Below, in pieces: positions 8,401-16,665 of a stretch of DNA of 64,000 nucleotides. Each line of letters begins with the position of its first letter. Within the stretch, counting starts at the first letter, position 1. Below the pieces are notes generated by a model that saw only the letters and a list, made by a program, of their open reading frames with translations, was not told the DNA's origin and did not search any database. A program made the translations under genes and the position numbers. The stretch comes from an uncultured Clostridia bacterium (GTDB taxonomy: Bacteria > Bacillota > Clostridia > Christensenellales > UBA1750): the NCBI GenBank assembly GCA_904393115.1, contig CAJFMX010000001.1, positions 1 to 64,000 of the forward strand, given 5' to 3'.

Positions 8401-8601
8401 GTCTACGCCAAGGGGAGCCCGGTGATCGAGAACGTCGTTTCCGCGAGCGCCGGGGCGCTCTGCGAGGGCGTGCTCGCCGTCGCGGCGCTCGTCGCCGACG
8501 CGCCGGAGGGCGCCTACGCAAAGGCGTGGGACCTCAACGGCGAAAAGGCGACCCTCGCCGTAGAGAAGGCGACCCTCGCCCCGGAAAAGGCGGAGGCATG
8601 A
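5449..8601 (+). CDS. ileS: Isoleucyl-tRNA synthetase, long (type 2-like) form
   Basis: 1050 residues, charging tRNA-Ile in the cytoplasm. HIGH is at 55-58 (context GRPHIGH) and KMSKH at 592-596. The length and the segment GWDTHGLPVELEVEKALG resemble the longer, eukaryote-like class of bacterial IleRS rather than the ~920-residue class. That class is often less sensitive to mupirocin (family knowledge; not shown here). The start at 5449 is chosen because AAGGAGG (5432-5438) is ten bases upstream, while the ATG at 5440 is only one base from it. The C-terminus carries an imperfect EKATLA repeat. Transcription is governed by the T-box. Confidence 0.96.
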   Translation: MYDKVSTSLNFVEREKEILEFWRAHGIVEKTFTEREGAPVFTFFDGPPTANGRPHIGHVETRAIKDLIPRYKTMKGYQVFRKAGWDTHGLPVELEVEKALGINGKPQIEQYGIEPFIKKCKESVWKYKTEWEQMSDRVGYWADMQHPYVTYDDNYIESVWWSLKTIADKGLLYKGHKVVPYCPRCGTALSSHEVAQGYKDVTETSVYVKFRVRGQENTFLLAWTTTPWTLPSNVALVVNEHEDYVYAEKDGETYILAKALCEKVVGEGAKVLRTVKGAELIGTEYEPLYPFAGKTRERGWYVVADDYVTLTDGTGIVHTAPAFGEDDARVGRENGLPFVQLVNTQGRFVDAVTPWAGMFVKDADPLIIEDLKASGKLFAAAPYTHSYPFCWRCDTPLLYYARASWFIKMTAVRDKLVENNRRVNWFPDNIQEGRMGNFLENVIDWGLSRERYWGTPLPVWVCDDCGHTHVIGSKAELRERGDNVPEDIELHKPYVDKITLTCEKCGGTMHRVPEVIDCWYDSGSMPFAQWHYPFENKEIFEKNFPAQFISEAVDQTRGWFYTLLAISTLLFDRNPFENCVVLGLVQDKNGIKMSKHLGNVISPWDVLDKQGADAVRWYFYASAAPWLPSRFSHEAVSELQRKYMGTLWNTYAFFVLYANIDNFDPKNYPQAAPRTVMDRWVLSKLNTLVKTVDEDLDSYKITEAARALSDFVDELSNWYVRRGRDRYWGSGMTEDKLAAYQTLYTVLVTLAKLTAPFTPFLAESIYQNLVRKVDESQPESVHLCAFPAADESLIDSALEDEMELVLKAVNLGRAARNAANLKIRQPLAAMYVKSEASLPEEMAALVADELNVKSIRFVTDARHFTTYQIKPQMRTLGPRYGKLLGKIGQHLAAADGNAVVDVLDAGKNYEFDLEGTHVSLAREDMLIAPAQKPGYVAQSEGDFTVVLDANLTDELRQEGYLREVISKVQTMRKEAGFEVTDRIRVYAKGSPVIENVVSASAGALCEGVLAVAALVADAPEGAYAKAWDLNGEKATLAVEKATLAPEKAEA

Positions 8602-9428
8602 TCCTGCGCGGCATCTCCGCGGCAGATCCGGCCTTTGGCATGCTGCGGGAGGCGGACTGGGCGATGTTCAACCTGCTCCTGCTCCTGCGGGACTGCCCGG
8701 GCGCGCGGATGCAGACGGACGGCCGGACCTGCCTGCTCGCGCAGTCCGGGCCCGGGTTCCCGCTCTGGATCTACCTGGCAAAGGCGCCGGAGGGGGACCT
8801 CGCGCGCGAGCTGCGCGGCCTGCTGCTCGAGCGCCTGCGGGAGGAGAGCGGCCTGCACGTCAACGCGCAGCCGGACCGGGCGGGCGCCCTGCTGGCGGAT
8901 GCGGCGCGCGCGGCCGGCGCGCAGCTGCGCGTGCACATGCCCTTGATCGCCTACACCTGCCCGCGCATCCAGGAGGGGCCGCGCGTCGGGAGGCTGGCGC
9001 GGCCCCGCGCGGGATGCGCGCAGGCCGTCGCGGACCTTGCGCAGGTCTTTGCCGAGGACGGCGAGGGCCAGGCGCTCCCGCGCGAGGAGACCCTGCGCTG
9101 GGCCGCGCAGCGGGAGGCGGACCCGGACTGCTTCCTCTGGGAGGTGGAAGGGGAGGTTGTGGCCCTGGGCCGCGTCGCGCACCGCGGCTCGTGCCCGGCC
9201 GGGCGCTTTGCGCGCATCAACGCGGTCGTCACCGCCCGCGCGCACCGCTGCCGCGGCCACGCCCGGATGCTCGTGCGCGAGATCAGCCGGGAGTGTCTAG
9301 AGCAGGGATGGACGCCCATGCTCTACACGGACGCGCGCAGCCCCGCCTCCAACCGCAGCTATGCGGGCGCGGGGTTTGTCCGGCAGGGGGAGATCGCGGA
9401 GTACGCCTTTGCGGGCGAAGAAGCATAG
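8598..9428 (+). CDS. GNAT-family acetyltransferase
   Basis: 276 residues. The start ATG overlaps the ileS stop (ATGA), so the two are probably translationally coupled. The C-terminal half (~150-270) looks like an FR47-type GNAT domain: a beta strand RINAVVTARAHRCRGHARMLV corresponding to the acetyl-CoA pyrophosphate loop region, then SPASNRSYAGAGFVRQGE, the usual motif B end. The N-terminal half has no clear family. The substrate is unknown. Confidence 0.8.
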   Translation: MILRGISAADPAFGMLREADWAMFNLLLLLRDCPGARMQTDGRTCLLAQSGPGFPLWIYLAKAPEGDLARELRGLLLERLREESGLHVNAQPDRAGALLADAARAAGAQLRVHMPLIAYTCPRIQEGPRVGRLARPRAGCAQAVADLAQVFAEDGEGQALPREETLRWAAQREADPDCFLWEVEGEVVALGRVAHRGSCPAGRFARINAVVTARAHRCRGHARMLVREISRECLEQGWTPMLYTDARSPASNRSYAGAGFVRQGEIAEYAFAGEEA

Positions 9429-9502
9429 AGGGGTCGGCGGGCCGCGCGCCCGCCGCCCTTTTCGCCCCTTTACAGATCCACAACACGAAGGGAGGACGAA
9501 CC

Positions 9503-10366
9503 ATGTACATCGCAGACGGCTGGGAGGACTACGAGGTCCTGGACACGGGCGAGGGCGAAAAGCTCGAGCGCTGGGGCAAGATCCTGCTGCGCCGGCCGGA
9601 CCCGCAGGTCATCTGGCCCGCGGAGGACGCGGCGCTCTGGAAGAAGGCCGACGCGCACTACCACCGCAGCGCCCAGGGCGGCGGCGCGTGGGAGCGCATG
9701 CGCGACTTCCCCGAGCAGTGGACCATCCGCTATCGGGACCTGACGTTCCGCGTGCGGCCCACGGGCTTTAAGCACACGGGCCTCTTCCCGGAGCAGGCCG
9801 TCAACTGGGATTGGATGCGCGGCCTCATCGCGGGGGCCGGGCGGCCGGTGCGCGTGCTCAACCTCTTCGCCTACACGGGCGGGGCCACGGCCGCGTGCCT
9901 GGCCGCCGGGGCCGAGGTCTGCCACGTGGACGCGGCCAAGGGCATGGTCCAGTGGGCCAAGGAGAACGCCCAGCTCTCGGGCCTGGGCAGCAAGCCCGCG
10001 CGCTACATCGTGGACGACGCGCTCAAGTTCGTCCTGCGCGAGCAGCGGCGCGGCCGCACCTACGAGGGCATCCTCATGGACCCGCCCTCCTACGGCCGCG
10101 GGCCGGACGGCCAGGTCTGGAAGCTGGAGAACGAGGTCTATTCCCTGGTGGCCGAGTGCGCCAAGCTCCTGAGCCCGGAGCCGCTCTTCTTCCTCATCAA
10201 CGGCTACACGACGGGCCTGCAGCCCGCGGTGCTGCGCAACCTGCTGCAAAAGACGGTCGTGCGCGCGCGCGGCGGCCGCGCCGAGGCGGACGAGGTCGGC
10301 CTGCCCGTGACCCGGGGCGGGGTCGTGCTGCCCTGCGGCGCCTCCGGAAGGTGGGAGGCGCGATGA
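9503..10366 (+). CDS. Class I SAM-dependent RNA/nucleic-acid-type methyltransferase
   Basis: 287 residues. The SAM-binding strand and loop is NLFAYTGGATAA, the acidic second strand VCHVDAAKGMVQWA, and the catalytic-type motif DPPSYGRG begins at D193. This arrangement matches COG1092-like methyltransferases related to RlmI and the C-terminal part of RlmL, so a 23S rRNA target is plausible but unproven. The start has AAGGGAGG upstream. It shares ATGA with the pseudouridine synthase gene behind it, giving a small RNA-modification pair. Confidence 0.85.
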   Translation: MYIADGWEDYEVLDTGEGEKLERWGKILLRRPDPQVIWPAEDAALWKKADAHYHRSAQGGGAWERMRDFPEQWTIRYRDLTFRVRPTGFKHTGLFPEQAVNWDWMRGLIAGAGRPVRVLNLFAYTGGATAACLAAGAEVCHVDAAKGMVQWAKENAQLSGLGSKPARYIVDDALKFVLREQRRGRTYEGILMDPPSYGRGPDGQVWKLENEVYSLVAECAKLLSPEPLFFLINGYTTGLQPAVLRNLLQKTVVRARGGRAEADEVGLPVTRGGVVLPCGASGRWEAR

Positions 10367-11085
10367 CCGAGGCCCAGGTTGCCGCCTGCGTCCTCTACGA
10401 GGACAACCACCTGCTCGTCGTGTGCAAGCCGCCAAACGTCCCCGTGCAGGCCGACGCCTCGGGGGACGAGGACCTGCTCACCGCGCTCAAGGCGTATCTC
10501 AAGCGCAAGTACGGCAAGCCCGGCGAGGTCTACCTCGGCCTTGTGCACCGGCTCGACCGGCCCGTGGGCGGGGCGATGGTCTTTGCGCGCACCTCCAAGG
10601 CCGCTGCGCGCCTGACCGATCAGGTGCGCACGCGCCAGATGGGCCGGACCTACCTCGCCGTCGTGCGCGGGGACCCGCCGGGCTCGGGGGCGCTGCGCGA
10701 CTTCCTCCTCAAGGACGAGCGGACCAATACCTCCCGCGCGGTCCCCGAGGGCACGCCCGGCGCGAAAGAGGCGCGCCTGACCTATCGCGTCCTGGCCCGG
10801 CGGGAGGGGCTCGCCCTGTGCGAAATTCACTTGCAGACCGGGCGCTCCCACCAGATCCGCGTCCAGTTCTCGCACAGCGGCTGGCCCCTGTGGGGCGACG
10901 CGCGCTACGGCGGGGGCAGGCCCGGCGAGCAGATCGCCCTCTGGGGCTGCGCGCTGGACCTCGTGCACCCGACAAAAAAAGAAGCCATGCACTTTTCCTG
11001 CCCGCCGCCCGAGGTTCCGCCCTTTTCCCGCTTTCCGGAGGCGCGCCGCGCAGGAACCGAAGGCGCGCCCGGCTCGTTCCAATAG
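10363..11085 (+). CDS. RluA-family pseudouridine synthase
   Basis: 240 residues. The signature HRLDRPVGG begins at H62 with catalytic Asp65. Later motifs RTYLAVVRG and TGRSHQIRVQ are also typical of the RluA family, which isomerises uridines in rRNA or tRNA. There is no S4 domain at the N-terminus. The start overlaps the stop of the methyltransferase gene. Confidence 0.9.
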   Translation: MTEAQVAACVLYEDNHLLVVCKPPNVPVQADASGDEDLLTALKAYLKRKYGKPGEVYLGLVHRLDRPVGGAMVFARTSKAAARLTDQVRTRQMGRTYLAVVRGDPPGSGALRDFLLKDERTNTSRAVPEGTPGAKEARLTYRVLARREGLALCEIHLQTGRSHQIRVQFSHSGWPLWGDARYGGGRPGEQIALWGCALDLVHPTKKEAMHFSCPPPEVPPFSRFPEARRAGTEGAPGSFQ

Positions 11086-11150
11086 AGCGGGGGATTTTGG
11101 AAACATCCCCTCTGGAACCGTAGATCGGAGAGAGACAAGGGAGGCGGAAC

Positions 11151-12374
11151 ATGGGAAAGGCAAGACGGCTGCTGTGCGGGGCGCTGGCCCTGCTCCTTGC
11201 GCTGACGCTGTGCGCGTGCCGCACCGTGCGCCTGGAGAACGGGGAGACCTTCGTCATCACCCGCCAGGCGCACGGCGCAGGGGGCGGCGGCGAGGCGGAG
11301 CCGGAGCAGACCGCCGCGCCCGAGGCCACGCCGGGGGCGCAGACCGTGCAGACCGTGCAGGCGGACATGCACTACTACGTCGCCCAGCAGAGCGAGGAGA
11401 TCCAGTCCCTGTTCTGGCTGGTCTACGAGGGCGTGACGAACTTCGCGGAGCGCATCGAGCTGCCGCAGGGCACGACCCGCGAGCAGGTCGAGGCCGTGGA
11501 CGAGCTGCTCTACGTCGACTGCCCGGAGCTGATCCACTTTTCCCACCTCTCTTCCTATACCTTTGTGCAGTCCGCGCCGGACGTGATCCTGGAGGTGGCC
11601 GTGACCTATGTGCTCACCCCGGAGGAAAAGGCCCAGGCCGACCAGGCGCTCGAGGAAGTCCTTTCGCGCCTGGAGCAGGAGACCCAGGGCATGAGCGACT
11701 ACGAAACCGAGCTCTGCGTCCACGACGCGCTGGTGAACGGCTGCACGTACGACAGCGCGTCCGACCACACGGGCTCGGCCTACGGCGCGTGGGTGCTCGG
11801 CCGCGCGCGGTGCCAGGGCTACGCGAACGCCATGATGTTGGCGCTCCGGCGCCTGGGCATCCCGTGCATCTACCTCTTCGGCGAGGCGACCAGCGAGAGC
11901 GGAACCGAGTCCCACGCGTGGAACGGCGTGTGCATCGAGGGGGACTGGGTGCTCCTGGACGCCACCTGGGACGACCCGGTCGGGGAGCGGGAGACGCTCT
12001 CCCACGCCTATTTCAACCTCGACGCCGCCCTGATGAACGGGAGCCACGAGCCCTCGCCGGACTTCGGCCTTGCGGGCATGCCGGACTTTGCGACGCTGGA
12101 CTGGAACTACTGCGTGCAGGCGGGCACCTTTGTCCCGGAGGGGGAGGACGCCAAGGCCCTGCTGGCCGGCTGGCTGGCCGAGGCCCTCTCCCGCGGGGAG
12201 ACGGCGCTCAGCGTCCAGTTCGCCACGCTTGCGCAGTGCCGGGACGCCGTGGACAACCTGCAGGCCATCCTGCAGGTCGCCGCGGACGAGGCCGGCGTCT
12301 ATCCCTCCGGCTCGGCCTACACGGTGGATGAAAAGGTCCACGCGCTGGAGATCTTCTCCATCGCCTACGCATAA
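11151..12374 (+). CDS. Transglutaminase-like lipoprotein
   Basis: 407 residues. An N-terminal signal peptide ends in the lipobox LTLCAC, so the protein should be anchored outside the membrane. After a low-complexity linker, a transglutaminase-like domain has the triad Cys221 (GRARCQGYA), His255 (ESHAWNGV) and Asp270 (LLDATWDD). In Firmicutes such secreted proteins are thought to act as peptidases or in wall/peptide crosslinking; the activity here is not known. Spacing of 11 bases to nagA suggests one operon. Confidence 0.85.
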   Translation: MGKARRLLCGALALLLALTLCACRTVRLENGETFVITRQAHGAGGGGEAEPEQTAAPEATPGAQTVQTVQADMHYYVAQQSEEIQSLFWLVYEGVTNFAERIELPQGTTREQVEAVDELLYVDCPELIHFSHLSSYTFVQSAPDVILEVAVTYVLTPEEKAQADQALEEVLSRLEQETQGMSDYETELCVHDALVNGCTYDSASDHTGSAYGAWVLGRARCQGYANAMMLALRRLGIPCIYLFGEATSESGTESHAWNGVCIEGDWVLLDATWDDPVGERETLSHAYFNLDAALMNGSHEPSPDFGLAGMPDFATLDWNYCVQAGTFVPEGEDAKALLAGWLAEALSRGETALSVQFATLAQCRDAVDNLQAILQVAADEAGVYPSGSAYTVDEKVHALEIFSIAYA

Positions 12375-12385
12375 GGAGGATACAT

Positions 12386-13519
12386 ATGAAGAGCGAAACC
12401 TTGGTCCTGAGCGGCGCGCGCGTGCTGCGCGAGGGGAGCTTTTTGGATGCGGACGTCCAGATCCGGGACGGCCGCATTTCCGCGGTCGGCGAGGACCTGG
12501 AGGGCGACGTGCTGCGCGTCTGCGGCGACCTTGTGCCCGGCTTCCTCGACGAGCACATCCACGGCATCGCCGGGCACGACACCATGCGCGGCGCGCACGA
12601 CGTGCTGGAGATGTCCCGCGCCCTGGCGCGCCACGGCGTGACCACGTTCCTGCCCACCACCATGAACGCCGGCCCGGAGGAGACGAACGCGGCGCTGCGG
12701 GGCGTAAAGGCGGCCATGCAGGCCGGCGCGCCCGGCGCGGACATCGCGGGCGCGCACATGGAGGGCCCGTTCCTCGGGGCGGCCTATCCCGGCGCGCAGA
12801 AGGCCGGCGCAAACCTCGCGCCCACGCGGGAGAACTACGCCCGCCTGACCGAGGGCACGCAGGACGTCGTGCGCCTGCTCACCCTGGCCCCGGAAAACCC
12901 CGGCGCGCGGGACCTGATCGCCGCGCTCGCCGCGTGCGGCGTCGCGGTCAGCGCCGGCCACACGGACGCCAAATACGAGCAGATCCGCGAGGCGATGGAG
13001 AGCGGCCTTACGCAGATGACGCACCTGTACAACTGCATGAGCCCGCTGCACCACCGCGCGCCCGGCGCGGTCGGCGCGGCGCTGACGCTGGAGGGCCTCT
13101 CCAGCCAGGTCATCGCCGACGGCATCCACCTGCACCCGGCGGCGGTCAAGCTCGCCGTGCGCGCGTGCAGCCGCGTGCTGCTCATCACCGACGCCATGGA
13201 GGCCGCGGACATGCCCGACGGCGACTACGACCTGGGCGGGCAGAAGGTCTTCGTGCGCGGGGGTGCGGCGCGCCTTGCGGCCGGGAACCTGGCGGGCTCG
13301 ACGCTCACGCTCGAGCGCGGCGTGCGCAACGCCATGCGCTTTGCGGGCATCTCGCTCGAGCAGGCCGCGGTCATGGCCTCGGCAAACGTCGCCGATGCGC
13401 TGGGCCTTGCGGACCGCGGGCGCATCCGCCCGGGCCTGCGCGCGGACCTGTGCCTGCTGGATGCGGCGGGGGAGGTGCGCATGACCCTGGTCGCGGGAAA
13501 GATCGTCTACGAAAGGTGA
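12386..13519 (+). CDS. nagA: N-acetylglucosamine-6-phosphate deacetylase
   Basis: 377 residues. It converts GlcNAc-6-P to glucosamine-6-P and acetate. The amidohydrolase signatures are the HxH of DEHIHG (His57, His59), the metal-binding glutamate in HMEGPFL, SAGHTDA, and THLYNCMSPLHH. LITDAMEA supplies the late aspartate. The ribosome site AAGGAGG precedes the ATG. No nagB is adjacent. With the transglutaminase lipoprotein upstream it may take part in cell-wall amino-sugar recycling (inference). Confidence 0.92.
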   Translation: MKSETLVLSGARVLREGSFLDADVQIRDGRISAVGEDLEGDVLRVCGDLVPGFLDEHIHGIAGHDTMRGAHDVLEMSRALARHGVTTFLPTTMNAGPEETNAALRGVKAAMQAGAPGADIAGAHMEGPFLGAAYPGAQKAGANLAPTRENYARLTEGTQDVVRLLTLAPENPGARDLIAALAACGVAVSAGHTDAKYEQIREAMESGLTQMTHLYNCMSPLHHRAPGAVGAALTLEGLSSQVIADGIHLHPAAVKLAVRACSRVLLITDAMEAADMPDGDYDLGGQKVFVRGGAARLAAGNLAGSTLTLERGVRNAMRFAGISLEQAAVMASANVADALGLADRGRIRPGLRADLCLLDAAGEVRMTLVAGKIVYER

Positions 13520-13522
13520 GGG

Positions 13523-14164
13523 ATGGGAATCATGGAGTGGGCGCAGAGCCTGGTCGCGGGCTTCCGACAGCTCAGCCAAGGGACGCTTTGCGCGCTGTAC
13601 GCGCTGTTCGGCTTTTTGCAGATCCTGGTGCCGCCCTTCCCGGGGGACATTCTGCTCTTCCTGGGCGGGGGGTTCAAGCAGGCGGAGCCGGTCTCCCGCG
13701 CGGCGCCCATGCTCGCCTCCTACTGGGCGGGCACGACCCTGGGCAGCCTGGGCGCGTTTGAGGTGGGCCGGCGCTTCGGCGCGCGCGTGCTCCGGGCGGG
13801 CCCGGTGCAGCGGCTCTTCCCGGAGCGGGCGCAGACCAGCGTCACCCGGTGGCTGGGCAGCTACGGCGCGGTGACGATCTTCGCGGCAAAGTTCGTCACC
13901 GGCATGAACGTGCCCATGCTCGTGCTCAGCGGCGCGCTGGGCTACGACCGCAGGAAGTGCACGTTCATGATCGTGCTGACCACCGTCGTGCACAACGCGA
14001 TCTTCTTCTTCCTCGGGCGCGCGGCGGGCAAGAACCTGTCCGTGATCGCCGGGTGGTTTGGGCGGTACCGGCTGGCGCTGGTGCTGGCGGTGGCGTTCCT
14101 GCTGGGGGCGCTGCTGCTCGGCCCGCGCCTGCTGCGCCGCGCCTCCCGGGAGGAGGAAAAATAG
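13523..14164 (+). CDS. DedA-like (VTT-domain) membrane protein
   Basis: 213 residues with about five hydrophobic segments. The stretch QILVPPFPGDILLFLGGG corresponds to the re-entrant VTT motif and FVTGMNVPMLVLSGALG to the second conserved loop of DedA proteins, which act in lipid carrier or phospholipid flipping. An alternative start lies three codons downstream (ATGGAG). It is followed by a new promoter for the next gene. Confidence 0.83.
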   Translation: MGIMEWAQSLVAGFRQLSQGTLCALYALFGFLQILVPPFPGDILLFLGGGFKQAEPVSRAAPMLASYWAGTTLGSLGAFEVGRRFGARVLRAGPVQRLFPERAQTSVTRWLGSYGAVTIFAAKFVTGMNVPMLVLSGALGYDRRKCTFMIVLTTVVHNAIFFFLGRAAGKNLSVIAGWFGRYRLALVLAVAFLLGALLLGPRLLRRASREEEK

Positions 14165-14173
14165 CGCGTGCCC

Positions 14174-14202
14174 TTTACAGATGGGGGAATTTGCGGTATA
14201 AT
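14174..14202 (+). promoter_or_regulatory. Sigma-A promoter of the zinc-ribbon gene and possibly rnpB
   Basis: TTTACA (14174-14179), 17-base spacer, TATAAT (14197-14202). Confidence 0.85.
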
Positions 14203-14250
14203 ACAATGTCGGGTTGTGTCCCGGGCGAAATCAGGAACGGAGGCGAGTCC

Positions 14251-14979
14251 ATGCGTCAACTGGACAGGTTGTGGAAATATCAGGCGGCGGACAAGAAGGT
14301 GGCGGACTACGAAACGGAGATCCGTCAGTTCCCGCTGCGCCAGCAGCTCCTGAAGCTGCGCAACATCGTCGCGGACCAGCAGACGGTCGTGCGCGGCATG
14401 GAGAACGACGCCAACAAGGCCCTGGCTCGCCTGGAGGAGCTCACCGCCCAGCGCGAAAAGGCCGAAGCGGCGCTGGAGGAGATCAAGAAGAGCCTTGCGG
14501 ACAACGCCTTTGAGACCGCCGCGCAGGTGCACCGCGCCATCGCCCAGATGGCCGACGCCGAGGGCAAGCTCAAGAGCGCCGAGAAGGAACTCAGCAAGAT
14601 GGTCAGCCACTCCCAGATGATGGAGAACCGCTACAAGGAAGTGCGCACCAAGGCCGCCAAGGCCCGCGACGAGTACACGCGCCTGAAGGCGGGCTACGAC
14701 AAGGAGTTCGAGAAGCAGACCGCGCGCCTGGAGGAGCTCAAGCAGGAGCGCGCCGACGCCGCCCAGGGCATCGACGAGGCCTATATGGAGCGGTATAAGG
14801 CCATCCGCAGCCAGCGCTTCCCGGTCCTGGCGAGCCTGCGCAACGACCAGTGCTCGGGGTGCAACATGTCGCTCCCCTCGGCCGTGGCCAAGCAGCTCCA
14901 GGGCAGCGACGAGATCGTCGAGTGCGAAAACTGCGGGCGCATCCTCTACATCCCGGATGCGGCGCAGGAGGCGGAATAA
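14251..14979 (+). CDS. Coiled-coil zinc-ribbon protein (COG1579 type)
   Basis: 242 residues. Residues ~1-190 are a long charged alpha-helical coiled coil. The C-terminus is a C4 zinc ribbon with CSGC (Cys201, Cys204) and CENC (Cys225, Cys228). This layout is that of the COG1579 family, considered nucleic-acid associated but of unknown function. The ATG at 14251 is preceded by ACGGAGG. RNase P RNA begins about 25 bases after its stop with no terminator in between, so the two may be co-transcribed. Confidence 0.85.
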   Translation: MRQLDRLWKYQAADKKVADYETEIRQFPLRQQLLKLRNIVADQQTVVRGMENDANKALARLEELTAQREKAEAALEEIKKSLADNAFETAAQVHRAIAQMADAEGKLKSAEKELSKMVSHSQMMENRYKEVRTKAAKARDEYTRLKAGYDKEFEKQTARLEELKQERADAAQGIDEAYMERYKAIRSQRFPVLASLRNDQCSGCNMSLPSAVAKQLQGSDEIVECENCGRILYIPDAAQEAE

Positions 14980-15002
14980 ATCGCGTTTTTCCCTTTTTTC
15001 GG

Positions 15003-15356
15003 AAGGATGAGTATGCCGGGTGATCGCGCACGAGAGAAACGTGTGAGGAAAGTCCGAGCATCGCAGGGCAAGGGTGCCGGATAACGTCCGGCGGAGGCGA
15101 CTCCAGGGATAGTGCAACAGAGAGATACCGCGAAGGCGCGCCATGCGCGCCCGCAAGGATGGAAAGGCGAGGTAAGAGCTCACCAGCGGCTTGGCGACTT
15201 GCCGGCTATGTAAACCCCACCCGATGCAAGATTGATTGTGGAACACATGTGGCGGCCCGTCACGTTCCCGGGTAATCGCTGGAGCTGTCCGGCAACGGGC
15301 AGACTAGATAGATGGTCACCCAAGACAGAACTCGGCTTACAGACATGCTCATCCGG
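15003..15356 (+). ncRNA. rnpB: RNase P RNA, bacterial type A-like
   Basis: Conserved core elements are GAGGAAAGTCCGAGCA near 15047 and ACAGAACTCGGCTTACAG near 15325, which form the P4 region. The ends pair as GGATGAG (15005-15011) with CTCATCC (15348-15354) to give P1. The catalytic RNA trims the 5' leaders of tRNA precursors. The 5' and 3' limits are set from the P1 pairing and are approximate by a few bases. Confidence 0.96.
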
Positions 15357-15367
15357 TCCGAAAAGAT

Positions 15368-15405
15368 GCGGCCCGCAGGACGAAAACCGTCCTGCGGGCC
15401 GCTTT
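15368..15405 (+). terminator. Terminator after rnpB
   Basis: The perfect 15-bp arms GCGGCCCGCAGGACG (15368-15382) and CGTCCTGCGGGCCGC (15388-15402) are followed by only three Ts. It lies between rnpB and a convergent gene and could serve both strands weakly. Confidence 0.75.
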
Positions 15406-15425
15406 GCGCTCCGCGGCGCGCAGTT

Positions 15426-16010
15426 TTACGCGTCTTCCAGGATCATGGCCAGGGGCGTGCAGCGCCCGGCGTTGCACGCGCTCTCGGACACGCTGCACGC
15501 GGCAAGGCCCACGCGCGCGTCCATCAGCGCCCGCAGCACGATGCAGTCCCCCGCCCTGGAGGCGGGCGCCTCGACGCGGATGCGGCCGTCGGGCAGGATG
15601 CGCGTGTTCATGAACAGGTTCACCGGCTGCAGGATCGGGTGGTTCGTCCCCAGCGCGCCGTTGAGGTTGTCCAGGCAGTTGGGATGCCCCTCGCCGTCGT
15701 GGTAGAAGAAGTCGAACATCTCCTTCCGGCACGAGGGATGGATCAGGTCGTTTTGCCCCGCGTCGTCCCGCAGCAGGAGAAACATGGGGCGGTAGAGGTT
15801 GGTGTAGATCGTGTCGCCCACGCGCAGGGCGAGGGATTCGTTGCAGTCGATGGTCACGCCCGGGGAGAGGAACTCCCCCGGGTTCCCCGCGGCCTGCGCG
15901 AAAAAATCGCCCACCTGGCCGCCGCACAGGTCCACGACGGTCAGCTTCTGCCCGGCGCGGACGTCGATGGCGGCCCCGGTGCAGGCCTCCACGCGGATTT
16001 CCTGACGCAT
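15426..16010 (-). CDS. DUF1989 (urea carboxylase-associated) family protein
   Basis: 194 residues. The sequence shows the family pattern GDTIYTNLYRPMF, CRKEMFDFFYHDGEGHPNCLDNL and PVNLFMNTRILPDGRI, matching DUF1989 proteins found beside urea carboxylase or aminomethyltransferase genes. Their biochemical role is not established. It lies downstream of a broken (Fe-S)-binding gene and degV on the same strand, with a GGAGGCAAG-type ribosome site in the short gap. Confidence 0.82.
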   Translation of the reverse strand: MRQEIRVEACTGAAIDVRAGQKLTVVDLCGGQVGDFFAQAAGNPGEFLSPGVTIDCNESLALRVGDTIYTNLYRPMFLLLRDDAGQNDLIHPSCRKEMFDFFYHDGEGHPNCLDNLNGALGTNHPILQPVNLFMNTRILPDGRIRVEAPASRAGDCIVLRALMDARVGLAACSVSESACNAGRCTPLAMILEDA

Positions 16011-16025
16011 GAGAATCTTGCCTCC

Positions 16026-16665
16026 TTAGGGCTGGCCCGGGAACAGCAGGCTGGCCAGGTGGCGCCCATCCGCGCCGCCCTGGAGCAGCCCCTCCAGGCA
16101 GGAATGGCAGTAGCAGACCACGGGGTCCACCGAATACTGCCGGCAGTGCTCGCGCATGCGGGCGGCCTGCTCTTCCGGCGAGTGGGGCTGAAAGAGGCCC
16201 TGGGCCTGCTCGACGTAGTGCTTGGGGGCGAGCTTGGCGTTCTTGGCCGGCTGCGGCCGGCGTCCTGCTCGGCGCGGCGGTCCCGCGTCCGCCAGCAGTC
16301 CTGAAGGGTCACGCGCATCCCGCGGTAGTCGGGGAAGGCGAACGCGTCGTCCTGGTCGATGACCTCCCACAGGGAGCGCGCCGTCGCGCCCGCCATTCCT
16401 CGACGATGTTCAGGCAGTTGGGGCAGAGGGAGATGACGGAATCCCCGGACCCAAAGACCTCGGATACCGGGAGCTGCTTCCACGCGTCCCGAACGCAGCC
16501 GTCCGCGATGCGGTTTTCGTGGAACGTCACCCGATAGTTCGGGATGCAGCAGCGCAGGACCTGCACGCCCGGCTTTGCGCGCATGTAGTCCTGAATCCGC
16601 AGGCTCGTCCGCGGGAACTGCGCGGTGAACAGGCAGCTTGCGATGTAGTAGACCGCCGCCGGCTT
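16026..16665 (-). pseudogene. (Fe-S)-binding CCG-domain-type gene broken by two frameshifts
   Basis: Reading the minus strand, an intact-looking product can be assembled only from three frames. The first frame gives VYYIASCLFTAQFPRTSLRI through VISLCPNCLNIVEEW. The second frame, from about 16400, gives GATARSLWEVIDQDDAFAFP to RRAEQDA. The third, from about 16262, gives KNAKLAPKHYVEQ to the stop at 16026. The motifs CCIPNY, LCPNC and CYCHSC are cysteine clusters of the kind in heterodisulfide-reductase-like Fe-S proteins. Each shift equals one missing base modulo three. No normal start codon is evident after the degV stop. It is either a decaying gene or sequence error. Confidence 0.72.

Noticed and set aside
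16309-16584. A complete 91-residue Fe-S protein
   Set aside because: The family continues in two other frames downstream, so this piece is only the first fragment of a broken gene.
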